A DNA stretch of 64,000 bases, from positions 62,001 through 126,000 of the forward strand of contig NZ_JBHSHL010000033.1 in NCBI RefSeq assembly GCF_042652965.1, read 5' to 3'. The notes under the pieces were generated by a model. That model ran no database searches and was not told where the DNA came from. It saw only the letters and a list, made by a program, of their open reading frames with translations. Positions 1-7,489 of the stretch are shown here, piece by piece (positions within the stretch are counted from its first letter, which is position 1; every line of letters starts with the position of its first letter). Source of the DNA: Filifactor villosus. Its GTDB lineage: Bacteria > Bacillota > Clostridia > Peptostreptococcales > Filifactoraceae. The translations under genes were made by a program, and so were the position numbers.

Positions 1-1201
1 TGATCTCTACGTTCTTTAATCCCTTGAAACGAAGAGAACGAAGGGCTGTCATCTGCAAGAACGTACCTTTCGCCTCTATGTCTTGAACGTTCCAATTTCC
101 GAGATCGAGATGTTTAATTGTGGAACTCTGAAACATCGATTTCATGGAGGTGAGCTTCGAAGGTCTCCAGCCGCTTAAATCAAGGCTCTCTACTTTTGAT
201 AATAGGAACATGTTATCGGCTATTTCTACATTCGACACATTCCAACGGCTGACGTCCGGACGAGCCATCGATGCATTGGCGAACATACCGGAGATGTCCT
301 TTGCACTGGACATATTCCAATTGCTTACATCGGGATTCGCTTTTTTGGAGTCTGCGAACATAGTTACAAAAGAGGTTACATTCGACACATTCCAATTGCT
401 TACATCGGGATTTGCCAACTTTGAATATTCAAACATACCGTTCATATTCTTCACGTTGGAGACATCCCAATTGCTTACATTCGGAACAGATACGAAAGTA
501 TGTCCGAACATGAAAGACATATCTTCCACCTTCGAAACGTTCCATCGGTTGACATCGGGATTTGCCAACACTGAATACTCAAACATAGCGTTCATATTCT
601 TTACGTTGGAGACATCCCAATTGCTTACATTGGGATTTGCCATCTTGGAAGCGAAGAACATTGCTTCCATGTTCTCTACGTTGGAAACATCCCAGTTGCT
701 TACATCAGGGTTTGCCTTTGCAGTTCCTGAAAACATCGCTTCCATATCTGTTACATTGGAAGTGTCCATATGCGAAGGAAAGACGATCTCTCCGGCGAAA
801 TCTTTGAAAAAGCCGGCAACGGCTTCCACGCCTTCAACGAGTCGATGTCTTTTTGTTGTGACATCGGGAAGCTGAACCCCCTGATCTACAAAACGCATGG
901 TAAAGTTGCTGTTACGCTTCCAAACATCGTAATCGGAATACTCCGACAGTTTGTAGTTGTCGGCGTGGAAGGCTTTGGCAAGCTGTTCCCACTTGTCCAA
1001 CTCTATTTTTCCGTTTCCGGAAATGTTCAGGGTCTGTGAAGAACTGTCCCAATTCGCTTTCACACTTCCCGAAGAGTTAAGCGCAAAGTTTGAGACCGTT
1101 TGAACGGGCTCAAGTGCATAACTCTTTATTCCTTGAGGAAGCATAAATGAAAAAAGCATTACTACTGCCAATAAACGTGATATCGTCTTTTTGATACTCA
1201 T
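1..1201 (-). CDS. BspA-like leucine-rich-repeat surface protein, C-terminus cut by window edge
   Basis: The reverse strand is open from an ATG at 1201 through the left edge, about 400 codons with no stop. AAAGGAG lies about 8 bases before the ATG. The product begins with a signal peptide (MSIKKTISRLLAVVMLFSFM, cleavage near SYA at about residue 29). From about residue 140 it has at least nine copies of a roughly 25-residue repeat of the form NPDVSNWDVSNVxxMxxMF. This is the BspA / DUF285 type of leucine-rich repeat found in surface proteins of anaerobes of the mouth and gut, where such proteins often mediate adhesion; a function here is inferred only. Residues 35-140 have no assigned domain. 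The C-terminal anchor is outside the window. Open frames on the other strand are shadows of the repeat. Confidence 0.85.
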   Translation of the reverse strand, partial: MSIKKTISRLLAVVMLFSFMLPQGIKSYALEPVQTVSNFALNSSGSVKANWDSSSQTLNISGNGKIELDKWEQLAKAFHADNYKLSEYSDYDVWKRNSNFTMRFVDQGVQLPDVTTKRHRLVEGVEAVAGFFKDFAGEIVFPSHMDTSNVTDMEAMFSGTAKANPDVSNWDVSNVENMEAMFFASKMANPNVSNWDVSNVKNMNAMFEYSVLANPDVNRWNVSKVEDMSFMFGHTFVSVPNVSNWDVSNVKNMNGMFEYSKLANPDVSNWNVSNVTSFVTMFADSKKANPDVSNWNMSSAKDISGMFANASMARPDVSRWNVSNVEIADNMFLLSKVESLDLSGWRPSKLTSMKSMFQSSTIKHLDLGNWNVQDIEAKGTFLQMTALRSLRFKGLKNVEI

Positions 1202-2104
1202 GTTGTTTTTCTCCTTTGTTATTAAGTTTTTTTGTATTGGAAACTCTCCTTTCTTTTCCTTATGCGACAATCAAGGGTCTTGATTTGCATGTTCAACCGC
1301 TCAAAGATTTGTTCGAACATGGTTACCCGAGATTGAAGCTGTGGAATTAAGCGGGATTTATCCGAGATTATACATCCGATGAAATTTGATACATACACGG
1401 TTTTTGAATGTAGGCTTTTGCGAGAGCATATAACTGCCGCAACCTGTTTGAACTGTCGTTGATATCACTTGAATTTAACCGTTGCCGAACATATCTTCAG
1501 ATAAGCCTGCAACGTTTGCCGATGACAATTCAATGGGGTGTTAGCGTTTAAGAAGATTGACGGATCGCAAAACACTTACTTAAAGACCGAAGCGTTTCTC
1601 AAATCGTTAACGGATGAGATTAAAGAAGACGGACGGAAACGAATTGTTTTGATAAAAACAGTCTGTTCCTTGATGAAGTGGGGATTTATTCCGCACAATT
1701 TCTTCCATGCACAATAATCTCCGATATCGCTTTTGAGATTATAGCACCTTAAAGACAAAATGTATAGTTTTATTTCAATAATGACATAAAATATAAATAG
1801 TTTATACAATTTCAATGGGCTTATACAGCAAGAAAGAACGGGCTTTTGGCAAATAAAAGCATTATTTGTGTCTGAAAACTTGCAATCTTGACGAATTTCA
1901 GTAAAACGCTTTCCTTTTTTGCGGTGAGGTTTGAATATTTTTTATATTGAAGTGTCGATATCGGTGATGTTTGTTTTTTACAATCCGAACTTCCATATCC
2001 GGGGCAGTCCTCGGATAGAAGTGGGGTATCTGTTTTATGCAGAGGAACATTCGTTTTGTCTTCTGTATAGGACAACACGTTGATATCCATCACTCAAAGG
2101 AGTG
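1202..2104. other. Long intergenic gap without a convincing gene
   Basis: About 900 bases between two leftward genes. Short open frames occur on the reverse strand (1576-1815, 1821-2093), but they have no ribosome site, no recognisable domain and odd composition. The only recognised structure is a family A repeat fragment at its right end. The promoter of the BspA-like gene should lie in the left part, but I could not pick convincing -35/-10 boxes. Confidence 0.6.
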
Positions 2105-2107
2105 TTA
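2055..2107 (-). repeat. Family A repeat fragment (one half)
   Basis: The segment with cttctgtataggaca and gatatccatcactcaaagg matches the right half of family A copies such as 20844-20959 (cttctatagctcaca ... atatccactattcaaaag). It runs into the stop codon of the neighbouring gene (TAA on the reverse strand at 2105-2107). The matching left half was not found, so this is a remnant. Confidence 0.5.
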
Positions 2108-3769
2108 TGCTTTGTCGAAGAAAGTATCTTCGCCCTCCTCGTCCTCGTCAATTTCACTGTCGTCATAAGCGTCTTCGTCTTCCTCGTCGTAAGCGTCCTG
2201 ATCGATGTCACTGTCGTCATAGGCATCTTCGTCTTCCTCGTCGTAAGCGTCCTGATCGATGTCACTGTCGTCATAGGCGTCTTCGTCTTCCTCGTCGTAA
2301 GCGTCCTGACCGATGTCACTGTCGTCATAGGCGTCTTCGTCTTCCTCGTCGTAAGCGTCCTGATCGATGTCACTGTCGTCATAAGCATCTTCGTCTTCCT
2401 CGTCGTAAGCGTCCTGATCGATGTCACTGTCGTCATAGGCGTCTTCGTCTTCCTCGTCGTAAGCGTCCTGATCGATGTCACTGTCGTCATAGGCGTCTTC
2501 GTCTTCCTCGTCGTAAGCGTCCTCGTCAATTTCACTGTCGTCATAAGCGTCTTTGTCCTCCTCGTTGTAAGCATCCTGATCGATCTTACTGTCCACATCT
2601 GCCCTATTGCCTTGGATCTGTCCATCTTCTTTCTCGTAGTCCTCCTTCTTATCTTCAATGCCGTGGAGGGAAGGTGGTACATCTTCAGTGCGGTCTTTAA
2701 AGACGTCGTTGTCATTTTGTTCCGGATCCACTCCTTCATTCTCGGAAAGATGGAGTTCGGCTTCTTTCTTAGTTTTGAGATAAAAACGGTTATAGTTCTC
2801 CAGTTGGGGAGAGACAATGATCTTAGGGTAGTTTTTTGGGAGTGTTTCCTCCGTTTCCATTTCTTTTCTCATCGGAGCAGGTTCCGAATCGACGGTGTTC
2901 TCCCCTGTTTTTTTGTCTTCTTTCCAAATAAGGTAGATGTCTTTGGTATAAGGAAGGGATACACTCAGCATCAAAATCCAGATCGGAGCAAATTGGGACA
3001 CCTTGCCGTCGGCGATTGCAAAGAGTAGCATCGTGACCACGAGGTTGGCATTGGCCCCTTTTATTCTTCCCGGTTGTAGGAGACGCTGATTGAGGTCATC
3101 CATTGAGAGAATGTGGTGGAGGATGGACATCCGATAGATAAAGAGAATGCTCGATAGGATCACAATAGAGATCCAAATATAGGAAAGGGTGATCTGCCTC
3201 ATGCCGAAAAAACGCAAAAACCACATCGAAGCCAAGACTGCCATAAGGAAGGCGGGAGGGATGTTCTTTTTTCTGCCCTCATTGTCGAAGAAGTAGTCGA
3301 TCAAAAGTGCAATACACAGGTGGATGGCATAGACAAAGCTTGAGAACAGATAGAGGATAAAGGCCGTGATCGAAAGGAAGCCCAACTCAAAATCACTGCT
3401 CTCTCTTCCGGAGGAACGGGTTATCATACGGCTCGTCAAGAGGATGAAGAGAATACCGAAGGCATGAAGTTCTCCCGGATAACACAGGGAACAGCCCGTC
3501 ATCATCAGGCAGAAATAATAATGGGTTTGCATATCGGGAGAGATTTCTCTGAGGAGTTTATAACTCAGAGCCAAGATGAAGATCCGTATGGACGCCTCAT
3601 AGAGGGAGGAGCTTAGAGGCAGTTTCGCCAACATATAATGGAAGTAGAGGTAGACTGTACCGAATATTGCGAGGACCGCGAGATAATACAGTTCGCGATG
3701 AGGGACGGGTTGGTTCCAACGAAGGACGGATGGAAGTTTTTTCATCAGATTCTGTTTCAACTTTTGCAT
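2105..3769 (-). CDS. Polytopic membrane protein with acidic tandem-repeat tail
   Basis: The ATG at 3769 is chosen because GGAGAGG lies 6-7 bases before it; an upstream in-frame ATG at 3823 has no such site. The product is 554 residues. Residues about 25-270 contain roughly eight hydrophobic segments. Residues about 290-395 are hydrophilic and charged. The rest is an acidic tail of eight 18-residue repeats, consensus SDIDQDAYDEEDEDAYDD, ending in EGEDTFFDKA. The family is not recognised. The DxDxD-rich tail could bind Ca2+ or other cations, which is inference. It is the only gene in its transcription unit, with long gaps on both sides. The repeat keeps several frames of the opposite strand open, and those frames are not genes. 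Confidence 0.8.
   Translation of the reverse strand: MQKLKQNLMKKLPSVLRWNQPVPHRELYYLAVLAIFGTVYLYFHYMLAKLPLSSSLYEASIRIFILALSYKLLREISPDMQTHYYFCLMMTGCSLCYPGELHAFGILFILLTSRMITRSSGRESSDFELGFLSITAFILYLFSSFVYAIHLCIALLIDYFFDNEGRKKNIPPAFLMAVLASMWFLRFFGMRQITLSYIWISIVILSSILFIYRMSILHHILSMDDLNQRLLQPGRIKGANANLVVTMLLFAIADGKVSQFAPIWILMLSVSLPYTKDIYLIWKEDKKTGENTVDSEPAPMRKEMETEETLPKNYPKIIVSPQLENYNRFYLKTKKEAELHLSENEGVDPEQNDNDVFKDRTEDVPPSLHGIEDKKEDYEKEDGQIQGNRADVDSKIDQDAYNEEDKDAYDDSEIDEDAYDEEDEDAYDDSDIDQDAYDEEDEDAYDDSDIDQDAYDEEDEDAYDDSDIDQDAYDEEDEDAYDDSDIGQDAYDEEDEDAYDDSDIDQDAYDEEDEDAYDDSDIDQDAYDEEDEDAYDDSEIDEDEEGEDTFFDKA
2159..2590 (-). repeat. Eight tandem 54-bp coding repeats
   Basis: Eight in-frame units of 54 bases encode SxIxxDAYxEEDxDAYDD. 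The two units nearest the N-terminus are the most divergent (SKIDQDAYNEEDKDAYDD, SEIDEDAYDEEDEDAYDD). The inner units are almost identical at DNA level, which suggests recent expansion by slippage or recombination. Copy number is likely to vary between strains. Confidence 0.95.
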
Positions 3770-4329
3770 ATTGATTCCTCTCCAAAGAATTGTTACACTT
3801 AATAGTAGACTATAACAGAGCAAAGGGTATGGGTGATTTGTAAGAAGTTTGCGGATTCAGGATGGTATCACACAGTTTGAGAAACCGTGTGAACTCATTG
3901 ATGTACGCAGGCTTCTTGCTTACAAAGCATTGTTTTTACAAATTTGTTCTTTTTGTAAAACGATGCCAAAAGCAGCATCTTATCTTTGAGCGTTGTGTCC
4001 ATAGCGATTTGCATTGAAGGTCAAAGGATTTTGCACCGATACTATAACATAAATCGGGTCAGAAGAGAAGATGATTTCCTTTGATTTTCGTGCAGATCGA
4101 AGTTGTCCTTTTCTTTGTTGGCTTACGATGAAGTCATAGAATATGCAAATTCAATGAAAGATATGTATACCTGTATTGACCGATAGAAGTCAATGTAGTA
4201 CAGGTCGGCACACGGTGCATTAGAAAATAAATTTTGCAAGATGAGGATGAGGATAATTGAAACAGGAGATTTTGTAATAAAGGCGGATTCTCAGAACAAG
4301 GGGATACCGGAAGCTTTGAAAGGAGAATT
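3770..4329. other. Intergenic region with two dyads
   Basis: No gene is seen. A long hairpin at 3927-3966 pairs GCATTGTTTTTACAAA with TTTGTAAAACGATGC around a 9-base loop. An imperfect dyad at 4169-4205 pairs ACCTGTATTGAC with GTCAAT and ACAGGT, 125 bases before ispD. Neither has a T-run, so they may be operators or leader structures rather than terminators. The ispD promoter must lie here. Confidence 0.5.
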
Positions 4330-5019
4330 ATGGTCAGCGTAATCATTGTTGCGGGCGGAAGAGGAAGCAGGATGAAGTCTTCCGTCAGCAAGCAGTTTTT
4401 GATGTTGGGGAACAAGACTGTCCTTCAACATACATTGGAACGTTTTTTGGAGGTTCCGGAGGTAGAGGAAGTCGTCCTCGTCCTGCGACCTGAGGAAAGG
4501 TATCGGGTGGAGGAGATGAAACTCGATACAAAGGGAAAGCTTATCAAGGTAGCAGATGCCGGAGAGGAGAGGTATCTTTCCGTTCGAAGCGGACTGGAAC
4601 AGGTCGATATCAGCAGTGAGGTCATCCTCGTCCACGATGCCGCAAGACCTCTTGTCAAGGTGGCGCAGATCCGCGATGTGATCGAGAGGGCAAGGTCCAC
4701 GGGAGCTTGTATTCTGGCATCCAAAGTCAAGGATACCATAAAGGAGGTGGAGTCGGATGTTGTTCAGAGGACTTTGAACAGGGAGAGACTGTACTGCGTT
4801 GCGACTCCGCAGGGCTTTGAGGCACAGCTTCTCCGTCTCGCGTACAGTAAGGAGGCACTCGAAAACTTCAAAGGGATCCCCACGGATGATTCTTCCGTCG
4901 TCGAGGCCTTGGGCAAGGATGTGTTCGTGTTGGAAGGAGATGTGTCCAACATTAAGATCACAACACCGGAAGACCTGTTGATTGTTGAGGCGTTACTAAA
5001 GAAGGAGGGAAGGCTGTGA
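4330..5019 (+). CDS. ispD: 2-C-methyl-D-erythritol 4-phosphate cytidylyltransferase
   Basis: This enzyme transfers CMP from CTP to methylerythritol 4-phosphate, the third step of the MEP isoprenoid pathway, in the cytosol. The 229-residue product opens with the nucleotide-binding signature SVIIVAGGRGSRMKSSVSKQ, then has VHDAARP at about residue 100 and ends with ITTPEDLLIVEALL; all are hallmarks of IspD. Length is normal. AAAGGAG lies 5 bases before the ATG. Its stop overlaps the GTG start of ispF by four bases, so the next two MEP steps flanking IspE are translationally coupled. Confidence 0.96.
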   Translation: MVSVIIVAGGRGSRMKSSVSKQFLMLGNKTVLQHTLERFLEVPEVEEVVLVLRPEERYRVEEMKLDTKGKLIKVADAGEERYLSVRSGLEQVDISSEVILVHDAARPLVKVAQIRDVIERARSTGACILASKVKDTIKEVESDVVQRTLNRERLYCVATPQGFEAQLLRLAYSKEALENFKGIPTDDSSVVEALGKDVFVLEGDVSNIKITTPEDLLIVEALLKKEGRL

Positions 5020-5495
5020 AGATAGGGTTCGGTTATGACCTGCATCGTTTGGTCGAAGGAAGGAAGTTGATCTTGGCGGGAGTTGAGATTCCGTATGAAA
5101 AAGGCTTACTCGGTCATTCGGATGCCGACGTATTGGCTCATGCGATCATGGATGCGATTTTGGGTGCCTTGGCCTTGGGAGATATCGGAAGACATTTTCC
5201 GGATACATCCAAGGATTATAAGGATGCGAACAGCATGGAGCTTATGAAGCGGGTCTATGGAATGATGAGGGAGAGGGGCTATGAAATCGGCAATATCGAT
5301 GCTCTCATTATTGCACAGAAGCCGAAGATGGCTCCCTATGTGGAGCAAATGAGGATGGCGGTTGCAACTCTATTGAATACGGATAGAGAATGTGTTAATA
5401 TAAAAGCAACGACTACGGAGGGTTTGAATGCCGAAGGCAGGGGAGAAGCGATTTCTTCTCAGGTGGCGGTATTACTTCAAAAAACTTCGCAATGA
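5016..5495 (+). CDS. ispF: 2-C-methyl-D-erythritol 2,4-cyclodiphosphate synthase
   Basis: IspF converts CDP-methylerythritol 2-phosphate to the cyclodiphosphate with release of CMP. The 159-residue product starts MKIGFGYDLHRL, where the metal ligands D and H of YDLH are present, and continues with LLGHSDADVLAHAIMDAILG and the IKATTTEGLNAEGRGEAI motif near the C-terminus. The start is GTG within the four-base overlap with ispD, preceded by AAGGAGGGAAG. Length and motifs are typical for the family. A 22-base gap leads to gltX, so the three genes are probably one operon. Confidence 0.96.
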   Translation: MKIGFGYDLHRLVEGRKLILAGVEIPYEKGLLGHSDADVLAHAIMDAILGALALGDIGRHFPDTSKDYKDANSMELMKRVYGMMRERGYEIGNIDALIIAQKPKMAPYVEQMRMAVATLLNTDRECVNIKATTTEGLNAEGRGEAISSQVAVLLQKTSQ

Positions 5496-5517
5496 ATAGA
5501 TAGGTAGGAGGAAGATT

Positions 5518-6993
5518 ATGACTAGGGTAAGGTTTGCACCGTCTCCGACGGGCTTTGTGCATATCGGGAGCTTGAGAACGGCATTGTATAATTATTTGTA
5601 CGCAAAGAAGGCGGACGGAGTCTACGTCCTTCGGGTAGAGGATACGGATCAAAGTCGTTTGGTGGAAGGCGCGGTCGAAGGTATGCTCAAATCGATGCGT
5701 TGGGCGGGTGTCGAAAATGCAGAGGGAGTCTGTATCAATAATCAGGATGCGGTTGAGCAGGTGGGAGAGAAAGGCCCCTACATCCAATCCGAAAGACTCG
5801 ACATATACAAGGAGCATATCCAAGGACTTCTTGACAGCGGACATGCATACCACTGTTTCTGTTCCAAGGACAGGTTGGATAAGGTACGAGAAATCCAGCG
5901 TTCGGAGAACAAGGTCCCAAAGTATGACGGTCATTGCAGGGGTCTTTCCAAAGAAGAGGTACAGGCCAAGATCGATGCCGGAGAACCTTATGTGATTCGT
6001 ATGAAGTTACCTGCGGATAAAGATATTCATTTCAAAGATGTGGTAAGAGGCGATGTGGTCATCAATACCAACGATATGGATGATCAGGTACTGATGAAGT
6101 CTGACGGGTTTCCCACCTATCATTTCGCAGTGGTTGTCGATGACCACTTGATGCAGATCACCCACATTATAAGAGGAGAAGAGTGGCTTCCCTCGACGCC
6201 CAAGCACGTATATCTCTATGAGGTCTTCGGATGGGAACAGCCTGTTTATGTTCATTTGCCGAACATTCTCAACAGCGATCATAAGAAGTTGTCCAAGCGC
6301 CAAGGCGATGTGGCGGTGGAGGATTTTCGCAAGAAAGGTTATCTTCCCGAGGCTTTGATCAACTATATTGCACTATTGGGATGGTCTCCCGAAGATAACC
6401 AGGAGATTTTCTCAATGCAGGAGTTGGAGAAGGCCTTCTCCTTGGAACGGGTATCCAAGAGCGGCGGAGTTTTCGACGTCAACAAACTCAATTGGTTTAA
6501 CAACCATTACATCCGCCAGGCGGATTTGAACCGATTGGTGGATATCGCTGTCCCCTTTCTTGTGGAAGAAGGTCTTGTAAGCGAAGAAGAAGCAAAGCAA
6601 AGGCACGATTGGTTTGTACTGGCGATGGAAACGGTCCGTGAATCGATGGATTACCTTCAAGAGTTTGCACAGAGGATAGCGATGTTCCTGACGGACGAGG
6701 TTGCAATGTGGGAAGAGGAGGCCTTGGAGTTTATGAGACTGTCTCATATTCCGCGATTGATCGAGGTGCTTGAGTCCAAGATTATGGCAACGGATGAGGT
6801 AAGCGAAGATTTTGTGACCGCGATGTTTAAGGAGATTCAAAAGGAAGAAGGTATCAAGGGCAAGAACCTGTTTATGGGTACGAGGGTGATCCTTACGGGA
6901 CAAACCCATGGTCCGGAAATACCCAAGGTATTGACGTTGCTTGGAAAGGATAAGTTGAAACTGCGTTTGGAAAAGGCAAAACAACATAGATAA
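5518..6993 (+). CDS. gltX: Glutamyl-tRNA synthetase
   Basis: This class I aminoacyl-tRNA synthetase charges tRNA-Glu (and possibly tRNA-Gln, if the organism uses the amidation route). The 491-residue protein shows the HIGH-type signature FAPSPTGFVHIGSLRTALYN from about residue 5 and the KMSKS-type KLSKRQGDV near residue 257. The C-terminal half is the helical anticodon-binding domain. The start ATG follows GGTAGGAGGAAG. It is the last gene of the ispD-ispF-gltX run and is followed by a clear terminator. Confidence 0.97.
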   Translation: MTRVRFAPSPTGFVHIGSLRTALYNYLYAKKADGVYVLRVEDTDQSRLVEGAVEGMLKSMRWAGVENAEGVCINNQDAVEQVGEKGPYIQSERLDIYKEHIQGLLDSGHAYHCFCSKDRLDKVREIQRSENKVPKYDGHCRGLSKEEVQAKIDAGEPYVIRMKLPADKDIHFKDVVRGDVVINTNDMDDQVLMKSDGFPTYHFAVVVDDHLMQITHIIRGEEWLPSTPKHVYLYEVFGWEQPVYVHLPNILNSDHKKLSKRQGDVAVEDFRKKGYLPEALINYIALLGWSPEDNQEIFSMQELEKAFSLERVSKSGGVFDVNKLNWFNNHYIRQADLNRLVDIAVPFLVEEGLVSEEEAKQRHDWFVLAMETVRESMDYLQEFAQRIAMFLTDEVAMWEEEALEFMRLSHIPRLIEVLESKIMATDEVSEDFVTAMFKEIQKEEGIKGKNLFMGTRVILTGQTHGPEIPKVLTLLGKDKLKLRLEKAKQHR

Positions 6994-7003
6994 ATCGAGA
7001 TTA

Positions 7004-7041
7004 AAAGGCAGAGTCAAGGCGGAATTTGACTTTGCCTTTTT
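7004..7041 (+). terminator. Rho-independent terminator after gltX
   Basis: AAAGGCAGAGTCAAG pairs with TTTGACTTTGCCTTT around a short loop and runs into a T-rich end, 10 bases after the gltX stop. Confidence 0.88.
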
Positions 7042-7065
7042 GTCGAAAGAGTGGATGCCGTTGTC

Positions 7066-7156
7066 TGATAGAAGAGTGGTTATACCTATACCTGCAAGCA
7101 TAAATATCTTATCTCTCATAAGAATGAAAGATATCAATAATTCAAATGGATAATAG
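7066..7156 (+). repeat. Family A repeat, degenerate
   Basis: gatagaagagtggttatacc ... gatatcaataattcaaatgg, then ataatag, matches the body and right end of family A. The left end TACTATT is lost. The family B copy begins at its right end. Confidence 0.6.
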
Positions 7157-7297
7157 GGAAATACTGCATAAAGGCAAACTTCCGATTTTTCTGCGATTTT
7201 ATAAAATACAAAAGTTTGTCCTATCAATATTTTCAAGAATTTCATCCTTCGTCCAAAATTGATGTTGGGCTGATTTTCCAAATTATGCGGTATCGCC
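7157..7297 (-). repeat. Family B repeat, reversed
   Basis: A 141-base element starting GGAAATACTGCATAA and ending TTATGCGGTATCGCC, imperfect inverted termini (11 of 15). Read on the reverse strand it matches other copies (cgaaggatgaaattctt, ttttgtattttataaaatcg, gtttgcctttatgc). The flanks read ATAG on both sides, a possible four-base target duplication. Confidence 0.8.
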
Positions 7298-7375
7298 ATA
7301 GCATTATACGGTTGTCTAATAAAGGGAGAATGACAGTCTGCGATGTAACGCTCTATAATAGCATGATGACTCACA

Positions 7376-7472
7376 TCATTCTCCAATGGAAGTATCTATT
7401 TTTTCAGGTGTGAGAAATTGTGTTATTCTCTATGGGTCACACTAACCGTAACTTAGAAGGGGAATAGTATCG
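7376..7472 (+). repeat. Family A repeat forming the priA leader
   Basis: CATTCTCCAATGGAAGTATC at the left and GGGGAATAGTATCGG at the right are family A termini. The element ends two to three bases before the priA ribosome site, so the priA transcript very probably carries it or starts within it. Confidence 0.65.
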
Positions 7473-7489
7473 GAAGGGAGGTGGAAGGT

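Noticed and set aside
144..875. Forward open frame of 243 codons at the left edge
   Set aside because: Antisense shadow of the BspA-like repeats, which have a proper signal peptide and ribosome site on the reverse strand.
2159..2590. Regularly spaced direct repeats resembling a CRISPR array
   Set aside because: The repeats are contiguous 54-bp coding units in frame, without unique spacers.
2102..3028. Long forward open frame opposite the acidic membrane protein
   Set aside because: It exists because the 54-bp repeat lacks stops in several frames. It has no ribosome site and its translation is hydrophobic repeat noise; the reverse strand has signal, membrane helices and a ribosome site.
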